DNA of 64,000 nucleotides from Paludibacter sp. (GTDB taxonomy: Bacteria; Bacteroidota; Bacteroidia; Bacteroidales; Paludibacteraceae): NCBI GenBank assembly GCA_024710005.1, contig JANJVQ010000036.1, positions 1 through 64,000 on the forward strand. Reading direction: 5' to 3'. The translations under genes and the position numbers were made by a program. Positions 19,137 to 27,677 of the stretch are shown one piece after another. The notes under the pieces were generated by a model. That model was not told the DNA's origin, did not search any database, and saw nothing but the letters and a program-made list of their open reading frames with translations. Within the stretch, counting starts at the first letter, position 1, and each line of letters begins with the position of its first letter.

Positions 19137-20123
19137 ATGAACAAATTTGCATCAACTCTATTATCGGTCGCGGGTATCGCTTTTTTATCATTCCTGAACG
19201 TCTCATTGACAAAGGCGCAGGGTGAGGAGATTTTTTTTGCCGACCCCACGATTTTCACTGAAAATGGGAAATACTACCTTACCGGAACCAGAAGCAAAGC
19301 GCCTATGGGGTTCTCGGTGCTCGAATCAACTAATCTGACTGACTGGAAATCCACATCAGATAAAAGCGCACACATGTTACTGGAGCCAGGAAAAGATGTC
19401 TTCGGAGAGCGGGGTTTCTGGGCGCCACAAATACTAAAAGATAAGGAAAAGTATTTTTTAACTTATACTGCCAATGAACAGGTAGTTATTGCTTCCTCAA
19501 ATACACTTACCGGAAAATATAGCCAAACAGTTATCGAACCGATTGATGGAAGTAAAAAAAATATAGACTCATACATTTTTAAAGATGATGATGGTAAATA
19601 CTATCTGTATCATGTACGTTTCAACAGGGGAAATTTTCTTTGGGTGGCCGAGTTCGATTTTAAAGCCGGCAAAATTAAGCCTGAAACATTAAAACAATGT
19701 TTCTCAAACACTGAGCCCTGGGAAACTACTCCCAATTATAAATCCGACCCTATCATGGAAGGTCCGACCGTCATCAAAATGAAAGGGGTATATTACCTGT
19801 TTTATTCTGCTAATCATTTCAGGAACATCGATTATGCTGTTGGATATGCTACTGCAACTTCACCCTACGGCCCCTGGACAAAACACCCCGGAAACCCGAT
19901 TATTCATCGTTCGATTGTTGGAGAGAATGGCGCCGGACACGGGGATTTGTTCTTCGATAAAAAGAAAAACCCCTATTATGTTTATCACGTTCACTATTCA
20001 GAAACAGAGGTCGCTCCCCGAAGGACACGTATTGTTCCGCTGAAATTCAGTTTTAATGACAAAACGGACATTTATGATATAACTGTGATACCGGAAAAAA
20101 TCATTAAACCTCATACAAAATGA
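19137..20123 (+). CDS. Secreted GH43-family glycoside hydrolase
   Basis: The 328-residue protein has a signal peptide ending near TKAQG and a single compact GH43 propeller with no extra module. The expected acids are visible: Asp36 (FFADPTIF, general base), Asp144 (NIDSYIFKDDDGKYYLY, pKa modulator) and Glu208 (IMEGPTVIK, general acid). It should hydrolyse arabinosides, xylosides or galactosides. Length and layout fit the short single-domain GH43 enzymes. It is transcribed divergently from the sulfatase with a consensus promoter of its own. The lack of a lipobox or T9SS domain suggests a periplasmic enzyme acting after SusCD uptake (inference). Confidence 0.92.
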   Translation: MNKFASTLLSVAGIAFLSFLNVSLTKAQGEEIFFADPTIFTENGKYYLTGTRSKAPMGFSVLESTNLTDWKSTSDKSAHMLLEPGKDVFGERGFWAPQILKDKEKYFLTYTANEQVVIASSNTLTGKYSQTVIEPIDGSKKNIDSYIFKDDDGKYYLYHVRFNRGNFLWVAEFDFKAGKIKPETLKQCFSNTEPWETTPNYKSDPIMEGPTVIKMKGVYYLFYSANHFRNIDYAVGYATATSPYGPWTKHPGNPIIHRSIVGENGAGHGDLFFDKKKNPYYVYHVHYSETEVAPRRTRIVPLKFSFNDKTDIYDITVIPEKIIKPHTK

Positions 20124-20174
20124 TTCTTTAGCATTTATTGGTTATGTCCTTCATGTCACATAAAAAATTTTCAC

Positions 20175-20182
20175 TATTTTTG
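20175..20182 (+). promoter_or_regulatory. Possible -7 box upstream of asnS
   Basis: TATTTTTG matches TAnnTTTG and lies 88 nt before the asnS start, but no TTTG is found 19-21 nt upstream. If used, the transcript leader would contain the hairpin at 20196-20229. Confidence 0.35.
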
Positions 20183-20195
20183 TGCTCAATTTCTT

Positions 20196-20229
20196 AATTA
20201 TAAGCATAATCTATTTTATGCTTATAATT
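20196..20229 (+). promoter_or_regulatory. Perfect 14-bp hairpin in the GH43-asnS gap
   Basis: Arms 20196-20209 and 20216-20229 are perfect reverse complements around the 6-nt loop TCTATT. The stem is AT-rich with a GC pair in the middle. It may be a leader structure of asnS or an end signal for the GH43 gene; no strong T run of the classical type follows on the plus strand. Confidence 0.6.
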
Positions 20230-20269
20230 TCAACTGCTATTTACGTATATTAAATTGAGTATAAAAAAG

Positions 20270-21667
20270 ATGACCAGAACTGTTATTTCTACAGCCCTCA
20301 AAAGCACTGACTTTGGCGCTGATGTAAACATAAAAGGCTGGGTGAGAACCCGCCGCGGTAATAAAAACGTGAGTTTTATCGCTCTTAATGATGGCTCAAC
20401 CATCAATAATATCCAGGTTGTTGTAGATAATGAGAAGTTCGGAGAAGAATACCTCAAACCCATTACAACAGGAGCTTGTATTAGTGTTACCGGCAAACTG
20501 ACTGAATCCCTCGGAAAAGGTCAGGCTGTGGAAATCCATGCGGATAAAATCGAAATCTACGGCACAGCAGATCCGGAAACCTACCCGCTTCAGAAAAAAG
20601 GACATACGCTTGAATTTTTACGGGAAATAGCGCATTTACGCCCGAGAACGAATACATTCGGCGCCATCTTCCGCATCCGTCATCATATGTCGATGGCAAT
20701 TCATACTTTCTTCCACGAAAGGGGTTTCTTCTATTTCCATACACCGATTATCACGGGGTCTGACTGTGAAGGGGCAGGACAAATGTTTCAGGTAACGACT
20801 ATGAACCTGTATGACCTGAAGAAAGATGAAAATGGCTCGATTGACTACGATAACGATTTCTTCGGAAAACAAACCAGTCTGACTGTTTCCGGACAGCTTG
20901 AAGGGGAATTGGCCGCTATGGCCATGGGTGCCATTTATACATTTGGTCCGACTTTCCGCGCTGAAAATTCAAACACGCCACGTCACTTAGCTGAATTCTG
21001 GATGATTGAACCGGAAGTGGCTTTCAATGAAATTGCCGAAAATATGCAATTGGCTCAGGATTTTATTCAGTACTGTATCCGCTGGGCGTTGGAGAATTGC
21101 CAGGATGATCTGAAATTTCTGAATGAAATGTATGATAAAGAATTGATAGAAAGGTTAAACTTTGTTGTCAACAATGACTTTGTTCGCCTTACTTACACGG
21201 AAGGTATCAGGATACTCGAAGCGGCTGTGGCCAACGGTGTGAAGTTTGAGTTCCCCGTTGGTTGGGGCACCGACCTGCAATCGGAACATGAACGCTACTT
21301 AGTAGAAAAACATTTCAAAAAACCCGTTATCCTGACAGATTATCCGAAAGAAATCAAGTCCTTCTACATGAAGCAAAACGATGACGGGAAGACGGTTCGC
21401 GCCATGGATGTGCTTTTCCCGAAGATCGGGGAAATCATCGGAGGTTCTCAAAGAGAAGAAGACTACACAAAACTCAGGACACGTGCTGCTGAAATGGATG
21501 TGCCTGAAAAAGATATTTGGTGGTACCTGGATACCCGCCGATTTGGAACAGCACCTCACGCGGGATTTGGATTGGGATTCGAACGACTGATGTTATTCGT
21601 GACCGGTATGACCAATATCCGCGACGTAATTCCGTTCCCCAGAACACCGAACAATGCAGAGTTTTAA
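20270..21667 (+). CDS. asnS: Asparaginyl-tRNA synthetase
   Basis: The enzyme charges tRNA-Asn with asparagine in the cytoplasm. The N-terminal OB-fold anticodon-binding domain ([20 protein letters not shown]) is followed by the class IIb catalytic core with motif 2 ([20 protein letters not shown]) and motif 3 ([20 protein letters not shown]). The ATG at 20270 gives 465 residues and is preferred over a TTG at 20255, which would add five residues (MSIKK) that are not expected. Its leader may hold the hairpin at 20196-20229. A 30-bp inverted repeat pair follows the gene. Confidence 0.96.
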   Translation: MTRTVISTALKSTDFGADVNIKGWVRTRRGNKNVSFIALNDGSTINNIQVVVDNEKFGEEYLKPITTGACISVTGKLTESLGKGQAVEIHADKIEIYGTADPETYPLQKKGHTLEFLREIAHLRPRTNTFGAIFRIRHHMSMAIHTFFHERGFFYFHTPIITGSDCEGAGQMFQVTTMNLYDLKKDENGSIDYDNDFFGKQTSLTVSGQLEGELAAMAMGAIYTFGPTFRAENSNTPRHLAEFWMIEPEVAFNEIAENMQLAQDFIQYCIRWALENCQDDLKFLNEMYDKELIERLNFVVNNDFVRLTYTEGIRILEAAVANGVKFEFPVGWGTDLQSEHERYLVEKHFKKPVILTDYPKEIKSFYMKQNDDGKTVRAMDVLFPKIGEIIGGSQREEDYTKLRTRAAEMDVPEKDIWWYLDTRRFGTAPHAGFGLGFERLMLFVTGMTNIRDVIPFPRTPNNAEF

Positions 21668-21698
21668 TTGTTATATACTCTGCAAATTTAATTTGATA

Positions 21699-21826
21699 AC
21701 CATATAAGTCATATAAGGAACATATAAGCTTTTGTGTGTTTTTGGAATGTTAAATCGTAAAAAAAACAATTATAGAAGATAAAGTTGTAAATTAAACTTA
21801 TATGTTCCTTATATGACTTATATGGT
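21699..21826. repeat. Perfect 30-bp inverted repeat pair between asnS and korA
   Basis: Arms 21699-21728 and 21797-21826 are exact reverse complements around a 68-nt spacer. Each arm is built of two and a half copies of the 9-mer CATATAAGN. A related, more degenerate copy is at 42404-42439. The element fills most of the 197-nt gap between asnS and korA. Confidence 0.85.
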
Positions 21827-21864
21827 AAAATAAAAATAATATATAGATAAATCCCATTATAGAT

Positions 21865-23709
21865 ATGGAAAAACACAAAACAACCGAGCTGGAAAGCGTA
21901 GTAATCCGTTTCACGGGCGACTCAGGCGATGGTATGCAACTTACCGGAACTTTATTTTCCAACTTATCGGCAATTTTAGGGAACGAAATTTCTACTTTCC
22001 CTGACTTCCCTTCTGAAATCCGTGCTCCTCAGGGAACGCTGGGAGGGGTATCCGGTTTTCAGGTACACCTGGGTTCGGGCAAAATTTATACACCGGGCGA
22101 TGATGCCGATGTAATGGTTGCCATGAATCCTGCCGCCCTGAAAGTAAATGCCAAAGGTCTTAAAAAACACGGTGTGCTTATTTTTGATGCGGATTCTTTC
22201 AGCAAAAGAGATTTGGAAAAGGCCGAATTTAAAACTGAAAATCCGTTTGAGGAACTTGGCATGTCGGACACTATACAATTGGTTCCGGTTCCGCTGACCT
22301 CCATAACTCAAGATAGTCTGAAAGACTTCGAAATGGATAATAAATCGGTCATGCGGAGTAAAAACATGTTCGCGCTCGGTCTGATTTGCTGGCTCTTCAA
22401 TCGCCCCATCGATCAGGCTATGCATTTCCTGACTGATAAATTCAAAAAGAAACCTGACATCCTGCAGGCCAACCTGAAGGTCCTGACTGATGGATTCAAT
22501 TATGGCAATAACATCCATCTTTCTTTAACAACCTACTTAGTTGATAAATCGGAGGAAACTCCAAAAGGTAAATACACCAGCATCAATGGGAACAAGGCTA
22601 CTGCCTGGGGATTGATAGCCGCAGCGAAGAAAGCGGGACTTGAACTCTTCCTGGGAAGTTATCCTATTACACCAGCTTCGGACATCATGCACGAACTGGC
22701 GCTCAGAAAAGACATGGGTGTAAAAGTGGTACAGGCGGAAGATGAAATTGCCGGTATAACCACAGCGCTCGGAGCATCGTTTGCTGGCTCACTGGCAGCA
22801 ACAAACACATCAGGACCCGGATTGGCATTAAAAACGGAAGCAATCGGACTGGCCGTAATGGCCGAGTTGCCTATCGTTATTGTTGACGTAATGCGTGGCG
22901 GACCTTCAACCGGTTTGCCTACTAAAACAGAACAGACCGACTTGTTACAAGCTATTTATGGCAGAAACGGCGAAAGCCCCGTTGTCGTGATGGCTGCTTC
23001 TACTCCTGCAAATTGCTTCCATTATGCTTATATGGCATCTAAAATCGCGTTGGAGCACATGACGCCGGTAATTCTGTTAACTGATGCCTTCATAGGAAAT
23101 GGTTCTTCGCTCTGGAAATTACCCAAATTAGCCGGCTTACCGCAAATTCAGCCTAATTTTGCCAAACCTGGCATGGAAGGCCTGAAGGTTACTGCCCGCG
23201 ATGCGGAAACGAAGGTGCGTTACTGGACCATCCCGGGAACACCCGGATTTGAACAAAGAAACGGTGGTCTTGAAAAAGATTATGATTCAGGAGCCATTTC
23301 AACCGACCCGCTAAATCACCAAAAAATGGTTGATACCCGTCAGGCGAAAATCGATTATATCTCGAACGTAATTCCGGATGTGAAAGTCGAAGGAAATCCT
23401 GATGCCGACTTATTGGTTGTTGGTTGGGGGTCTACACAGGGTCACCTGATATCAGCCGTCAACAGCATCAACAAAACCGGGAAAAAAGTAGCGCTGGCAC
23501 ACTTTAATTACATCAATCCCTTGCCCAAAAATACTGCTGAGGTGATTAAAAAGTATAAAAAGGTGGTTGTATGCGAGTTGAACAGTGGACAGTTTGCTTC
23601 GTTCCTGCGAACAAAAGTACCAGGCGAATATCTACAGTACAACAAGGTTCAGGGACAACCATTTTCTGCTTCCGAACTAGAAGACCACATCAGTTCACTT
23701 TTAAAATAA
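21865..23709 (+). CDS. korA: 2-oxoacid:ferredoxin oxidoreductase, fused gamma/alpha subunit
   Basis: This 614-residue subunit joins the gamma domain (about 10-190, with RFTGDSGDGMQLTG and FPSEIRAPQGTLGGVSGFQV) to the alpha, pyrimidine-binding domain (about 225-600, GSYPITPASDIMHELA, EDEIAGITTALGASFAG). With KorB it oxidatively decarboxylates a 2-oxoacid, most likely 2-oxoglutarate, to the CoA ester and reduces ferredoxin. The gamma-alpha fusion is the usual form in Bacteroidota. korB follows after 6 nt. Exact substrate preference cannot be read from sequence. Confidence 0.93.
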   Translation: MEKHKTTELESVVIRFTGDSGDGMQLTGTLFSNLSAILGNEISTFPDFPSEIRAPQGTLGGVSGFQVHLGSGKIYTPGDDADVMVAMNPAALKVNAKGLKKHGVLIFDADSFSKRDLEKAEFKTENPFEELGMSDTIQLVPVPLTSITQDSLKDFEMDNKSVMRSKNMFALGLICWLFNRPIDQAMHFLTDKFKKKPDILQANLKVLTDGFNYGNNIHLSLTTYLVDKSEETPKGKYTSINGNKATAWGLIAAAKKAGLELFLGSYPITPASDIMHELALRKDMGVKVVQAEDEIAGITTALGASFAGSLAATNTSGPGLALKTEAIGLAVMAELPIVIVDVMRGGPSTGLPTKTEQTDLLQAIYGRNGESPVVVMAASTPANCFHYAYMASKIALEHMTPVILLTDAFIGNGSSLWKLPKLAGLPQIQPNFAKPGMEGLKVTARDAETKVRYWTIPGTPGFEQRNGGLEKDYDSGAISTDPLNHQKMVDTRQAKIDYISNVIPDVKVEGNPDADLLVVGWGSTQGHLISAVNSINKTGKKVALAHFNYINPLPKNTAEVIKKYKKVVVCELNSGQFASFLRTKVPGEYLQYNKVQGQPFSASELEDHISSLLK

Positions 23710-23715
23710 TGCATC

Positions 23716-24744
23716 ATGGAAACAATTCAGAAAAATCAGGAAATTCAATATACCGCCAAAGATTTTAAAAGCGATCAGTATGTACGCTGGTGTCCGGCTT
23801 GTGGTGACTACGCGATTCTGTCCTCTCTCCAAAAGGTGATGGCCGAATTAGGCGTCCCTCCTGCCAACACGGCTGTTATCTCCGGTATCGGCTGCTCTTC
23901 CCGTCTGCCTTATTATATCAGTGGTTACGGTTTTCATACCATCCACGGTCGTGGCGCCGCAGTGGCTACCGGTGTGAAAGTGGCTAATCCGGACCTTACG
24001 GTTTGGCAAATCACCGGTGATGGTGACTGTCTGGCTATCGGAGGAAATCATTTCATTCACAGCGTGCGTCGTAATATCGACATCAACGTATTGATTTTCA
24101 ACAACCAAATTTACGGATTAACAAAAGGTCAGTTTTCACCGACAACTCCAAAAGGTTTTAAAACCAAATCATCTCCTTATGGCACAATAGAACAATCATT
24201 TCGTCCGGGAGAAATTACAATCGGTGCCAGAGGCACTTTCTTCGGAAGGGTGTTGGATGTGGATTTAAAATCATCGCAAATGACCATGTTGGCTGCCGCG
24301 CAGCACAAAGGCACTTCCGTAGTTGAATGCCTTGTAAACTGCATTATTTTCAATGATGGCGCTCATGGATGGCTTTCGGAAAAAACGTCGCGTGAAGACA
24401 GAATCATCGTATTGGAGCACGGTCAGAAAATGATTTTCGGAAAAGAAAGAAACAAGGGCCTTGTGCTTGATGGTTTCAATCTGAAAGTGGTTACCATCGG
24501 CGAAAACGGTGTAACCGAAGATGACATCCTGACACACGATGCAAAAACCCAGGATCCGACACTGCATCTGAAACTGATTTACATGGAAGGTCCTGATTTC
24601 CCCATTGCGTTAGGGGTTATCAGGGATGTTCCTGCTGAAACCTACAACGATGCCATTGTCAACCAAATCGCCAAAGAACAGGAAAAATCAAGCATCAAAA
24701 CTTTCGATGACCTGATTGATTCTTTGGAGCAGTGGGAGGTGTAG
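23716..24744 (+). CDS. korB: 2-oxoacid:ferredoxin oxidoreductase, beta subunit
   Basis: The 342-residue subunit binds thiamine diphosphate and one [4Fe-4S] cluster. The motif WCPACGDYAIL, GIGCSSRLPYY and NCIIFNDGAHG supply the cluster Cys residues, and GDGDCLAIGGNHFIHS with NNQIYGLTKGQFSPTTP is the diphosphate/Mg site. It works with KorA. Its last 50 nt overlap, tail to tail, the end of the SUI1-type gene on the other strand. Confidence 0.94.
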   Translation: METIQKNQEIQYTAKDFKSDQYVRWCPACGDYAILSSLQKVMAELGVPPANTAVISGIGCSSRLPYYISGYGFHTIHGRGAAVATGVKVANPDLTVWQITGDGDCLAIGGNHFIHSVRRNIDINVLIFNNQIYGLTKGQFSPTTPKGFKTKSSPYGTIEQSFRPGEITIGARGTFFGRVLDVDLKSSQMTMLAAAQHKGTSVVECLVNCIIFNDGAHGWLSEKTSREDRIIVLEHGQKMIFGKERNKGLVLDGFNLKVVTIGENGVTEDDILTHDAKTQDPTLHLKLIYMEGPDFPIALGVIRDVPAETYNDAIVNQIAKEQEKSSIKTFDDLIDSLEQWEV

Positions 24745-25072
24745 GAAAATTAATGCGCTTGACTTTGTAGCCGAGTTCCGTCAGGAGCCCGGCTATTTTT
24801 TCGCGGAAATCTCCCTGTATCAGAATCTCTCCGTCACACGAAGATCCTCCTGAACTGCATTTAACCTTCAACGTTTTGGCTAATTCTTTCAATTCATCAT
24901 CAGTTCCTTCAAATTGAGAAATGATAGTTGCCGGCTTGCCATTGCGTTTATCCATTTCAACACGCAACGGCTCCTGCTGACGTTTTTTTACAGGCTCATC
25001 ATTTACAACAGGTATCTCCTCGCCTTCAGGTAAAACCTGTTTCATCGCATTTAATTTATCTCTCCAGTCCAT
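24695..25072 (-). CDS. SUI1/YciH-family translation factor
   Basis: The 125-residue protein has a variable N-terminus and a SUI1 domain at about 45-110 (GKPATIISQFEGTDDELKEL, KVKCSSGGSSCDGEILIQGD, LTELGYKVKRINF). It is related to eukaryotic eIF1 and E. coli YciH, which influences start-site fidelity. The last 17 or so residues (PTPPTAPKNQSGHRKF) are unusual and are encoded antisense to the korB end. The gene starts inside the end of the RNA methyltransferase (17-nt overlap), so the two are translationally linked. Confidence 0.88.
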   Translation of the reverse strand: MDWRDKLNAMKQVLPEGEEIPVVNDEPVKKRQQEPLRVEMDKRNGKPATIISQFEGTDDELKELAKTLKVKCSSGGSSCDGEILIQGDFREKIAGLLTELGYKVKRINFPTPPTAPKNQSGHRKF

Positions 25073-25598
25073 GACGCAATTTTTTAAATAATTCCCAAAT
25101 AATAATGCCTCCTGTCACACTCACGTTCAACGAATGCTTGGTTCCGTATTGCGGAATCTCGATACAACCATCGCATAAATCAATGACCTTTTGTTGCACC
25201 CCTTTCACTTCATTTCCAAACACCACCGCGATCTTCTGGTTTCTCTCAAGCGTTAAATCCGGTAAGAGGGTGCTTCCTTCAGCCTGCTCAATAGCCAGAA
25301 CTGTATATCCATTTGCTTTAAGTTTCTCAACGGCGTCGCAGGTGTCTTCAAAATAAGTCCAGCTCACCGTATCTTCCGCTCCTAATGCTGTTTTATGAAT
25401 TTCAGGGTGAGGAGGAGTAGAGGTGATACCACACAGGTAAATCGACTCAATTAAAAAAGCATCTCCCGTTCGAAATACCGAACCTACATTGTGCAAACTC
25501 CTGATGTTATCCAGCACAACCACCAGGGAGGTTTTTATTTCTTGCTGAAATTCATCCGGCGTTAAGCGGTTTAATTCTGTTATTTTAAGTTTTCTCAT
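25056..25598 (-). CDS. SpoU/TrmH-family RNA 2'-O-methyltransferase
   Basis: The 180-residue protein is a short SPOUT methyltransferase. The three SpoU motifs are visible: NIRSLHNVGSVFRTGDAF, IAVVFGNEVKGVQQKVIDLC and IPQYGTKHSLNVSVTGGIII, which form the knot and the S-adenosylmethionine site. Short forms of this size act on tRNA (TrmH/TrmL type) or rRNA; the target is not clear. The ATG at 25598 (MRKLKITELN) is chosen; the open frame runs further upstream but that part lies inside the inverted repeat at 25615-25648 and has no homology-like features. Confidence 0.88.
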   Translation of the reverse strand: MRKLKITELNRLTPDEFQQEIKTSLVVVLDNIRSLHNVGSVFRTGDAFLIESIYLCGITSTPPHPEIHKTALGAEDTVSWTYFEDTCDAVEKLKANGYTVLAIEQAEGSTLLPDLTLERNQKIAVVFGNEVKGVQQKVIDLCDGCIEIPQYGTKHSLNVSVTGGIIIWELFKKLRHGLER

Positions 25599-25614
25599 TG
25601 ATTTGTTTTTGAAA

Positions 25615-25778
25615 CACAAAAGGCACAAAAGAAAGACTAAGGAAACACACAAAAACTAATAGCGAATAGTGAATAGCGAATAACGGAAGTAATGAAAAAA
25701 GCCCTCTGTTAATTCTTAATTTATAATTTTTAATTTTCACTTTTGTGTTTCCTTAGTCTTTCTTTTGTGCCTTTTGTG
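25615..25778. repeat. 34-bp inverted repeat pair flanking an AT-rich spacer
   Basis: Arms 25615-25648 and 25745-25778 are exact reverse complements around a 96-nt spacer. Each arm has two units like CACAAAAGG/CACAAAAGA. The spacer holds a small tandem repeat of GAATAGY (about 25665-25683) and a run of TTAATT-type sequence. It lies between the S41 protease gene and the RNA methyltransferase gene, both on the minus strand. Confidence 0.85.
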
Positions 25779-25785
25779 GTTAATA

Positions 25786-26805
25786 TTAATTTCCAGTAAT
25801 CAGGTAGCTTACTGCCCGATCTATCAACGTATCCCTACCCTTTACCACATCAGCCGAATCGAGAACAACCTTGATGTCCGGATCAATTCCAAACTCAATG
25901 TGCTGCATGCTTCCGTTGTACATGGGACTGGCAGAGAAACGCACCATCCAGCCATTTGGAAGTTCATTTGAAAGGGGCATTCCCCCGCCCCCGCCTGATT
26001 TATCTCCTATAATGATTGCTTTTGGTGCATCTTTCATTCTGCTTACAAATAAATTGGTCGCACTGTATGATGCCCTGTTTGCCAATACCACAACCGGTCT
26101 GGTCCATTGAATCGTTTTGTGTGCCGTTATTTTCATCGGCACAGGTTCCGAGAAGTCATTGTGACCCGGACCATTTTTATGCTGTAAATACATATTCACC
26201 GTATCCCGCTCAAAAAAGTAGGATGCTAATCGCCCCGACAAATCAGCAGAGCCGCCCCCATTGTTTCTGACATCAATAATTAACCCGTTCTCGCAAGGTA
26301 TAAATTGCTGAAAGATATAGCGTATGTTAGCATCAGAGAATCCGCTCCCAAAACTTTCATAGTATATGTAACCAACTTTACCACCAGCTATACTTTTGTA
26401 TCTTAACCCATTAACACTTCTGTAATCAAGGCCCAGATAGTTTTCGTTAAAAATCAGAGATTCATTAAAATTGGCCGGGTAGTCTGTAAACCAATTCCAG
26501 TATCGGCTCCTGTCAAAGGATGAATAAAGATTAACGTGTCCGTCTTTAAGCTCTGCCAGCATTTCAGCCATCGCATCGAAAAAAGTAATTTCATCAAGCG
26601 TATCGTTCGCCAATCTGGCTTCATAAACTGTACGAACAGAATCCCAATTGATTCTCTTTAGATCAAGATAACAATAACGGGTATCCACAATGTCCCACAA
26701 GGTTTCAAAATTACTCCTATAGGTATTGGGTGGGATATTCAGGTCATCCATACAGGAACTCATTCCCATCAATAAAACAACCGGTAATAAATATTTTGTT
26801 TTCAT
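25786..26805 (-). CDS. S41-family serine protease lipoprotein
   Basis: A lipobox (GMSSC) marks this 339-residue protein as a lipoprotein. An N-terminal helical region (FETLWDIVDTRYCYLDLKRI) of the tricorn/CtpA-related type precedes the S41 catalytic domain. That domain has ENGLIIDVRNNGGGSADLSG, the likely nucleophile Ser in NRASYSATNLF, and IIGDKSGGGGGMPLSNELP. A PDZ domain is reduced or absent. It cleaves proteins or peptides in the periplasm or at the surface. It is the last gene of a three-gene operon with an outer membrane protein and a sodium symporter, 17 nt from its neighbour. The link between the three functions is unknown. Confidence 0.88.
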   Translation of the reverse strand: MKTKYLLPVVLLMGMSSCMDDLNIPPNTYRSNFETLWDIVDTRYCYLDLKRINWDSVRTVYEARLANDTLDEITFFDAMAEMLAELKDGHVNLYSSFDRSRYWNWFTDYPANFNESLIFNENYLGLDYRSVNGLRYKSIAGGKVGYIYYESFGSGFSDANIRYIFQQFIPCENGLIIDVRNNGGGSADLSGRLASYFFERDTVNMYLQHKNGPGHNDFSEPVPMKITAHKTIQWTRPVVVLANRASYSATNLFVSRMKDAPKAIIIGDKSGGGGGMPLSNELPNGWMVRFSASPMYNGSMQHIEFGIDPDIKVVLDSADVVKGRDTLIDRAVSYLITGN

Positions 26806-26822
26806 ATATTTAATTCCTGAAG

Positions 26823-27671
26823 TTAATTTCCCGGACTGATATAATGTTCCGGCATTTTTACTTTTCTGCCGGAAAAGCGAACGATATCGTAATTGATTCC
26901 GACAAAAATTGAAAACTCATTAAAACTATAGAGCTGATCTGCTGCCTGATACTTCAACTGATGCATACGGACACCAAAGGAACAGGTTGATTTTTTAAAA
27001 GGAACATCAATTGATATCTGCTCTTTTAAACCCTGTTTGTTGTGTAAAGAAGAGAAATGAATTGCCTCACCATAAGCGCCTGAGGAATACATTTCATAAT
27101 AGCTTAATCCCGGATATGGAACAAACATACATCCTATCAGAGGAAATTCAAGGTTTGCTTTCAGTTTGAGCATTCTTTTCCGGGTTGCAATGTTATATCT
27201 TACCCCCAGCATCGCATTCAGATTTGTGGCTAAGTCAATGTTAACCGGGTTGTTCACATTCCTTGAATTCATCTTATACGCGAAATCAATATCCACATTA
27301 CCTCCGGCATGAAGAATCAGGTTATTTAAATCACGATATTCGTATAATGCTCCCAAGGCTGCGTTCCCACCCACATAAGTTATACCTGCCGTTGACTGAG
27401 GATTTTTTACCGCAGCGCCCATTCCGGTTACTCTACTATAAGAAATAATTTTAGGATCTGCCGGGTTAAAATATTTGGAATCTGTGTGTTCAAATCTCAG
27501 CCCCAAACCTGTATAATTGAGAATTGAAAGATAAGGATCTACAAGTTCAACAAAAGAAACTCCTGTATGATGGGTTACATTTGTTAAAGCAACAGGCTGT
27601 TGCTCATTTGTTTGAGCTCTTGTGCTTATAATTATGCACATATAAATAAACAGAACAATTCCTTTTTTCAT
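26823..27671 (-). CDS. Predicted outer membrane protein, unknown function
   Basis: The 282-residue protein begins with a signal peptide (cleavage near STRAQ). The rest has alternating polar and aromatic residues in short strands and ends near a beta-barrel-like stretch (FSIFVGINYDIVRFSG), which suggests an outer membrane beta-barrel. I do not recognise the family. It sits 6 nt after the sodium symporter gene and 17 nt before the S41 protease gene, so all three are probably co-transcribed. Confidence 0.6.
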   Translation of the reverse strand: MKKGIVLFIYMCIIISTRAQTNEQQPVALTNVTHHTGVSFVELVDPYLSILNYTGLGLRFEHTDSKYFNPADPKIISYSRVTGMGAAVKNPQSTAGITYVGGNAALGALYEYRDLNNLILHAGGNVDIDFAYKMNSRNVNNPVNIDLATNLNAMLGVRYNIATRKRMLKLKANLEFPLIGCMFVPYPGLSYYEMYSSGAYGEAIHFSSLHNKQGLKEQISIDVPFKKSTCSFGVRMHQLKYQAADQLYSFNEFSIFVGINYDIVRFSGRKVKMPEHYISPGN

Positions 27672-27677
27672 ATTCTT

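Noticed and set aside
20255-20269. TTG start for asnS
   Set aside because: It would add five residues; the ATG at 20270 gives the usual length of the family.
21699-21826. CRISPR array or transposon ends
   Set aside because: The repeats are a single inverted pair, not a direct array, and the 68-nt spacer holds no gene.
21976-22518. Minus-strand open frame of 180 codons inside korA
   Set aside because: It is fully antisense to the conserved korA gamma domain and has no family resemblance.
25599-25652. Upstream extension of the RNA methyltransferase gene
   Set aside because: The sequence lies in the inverted repeat and encodes no conserved residues.
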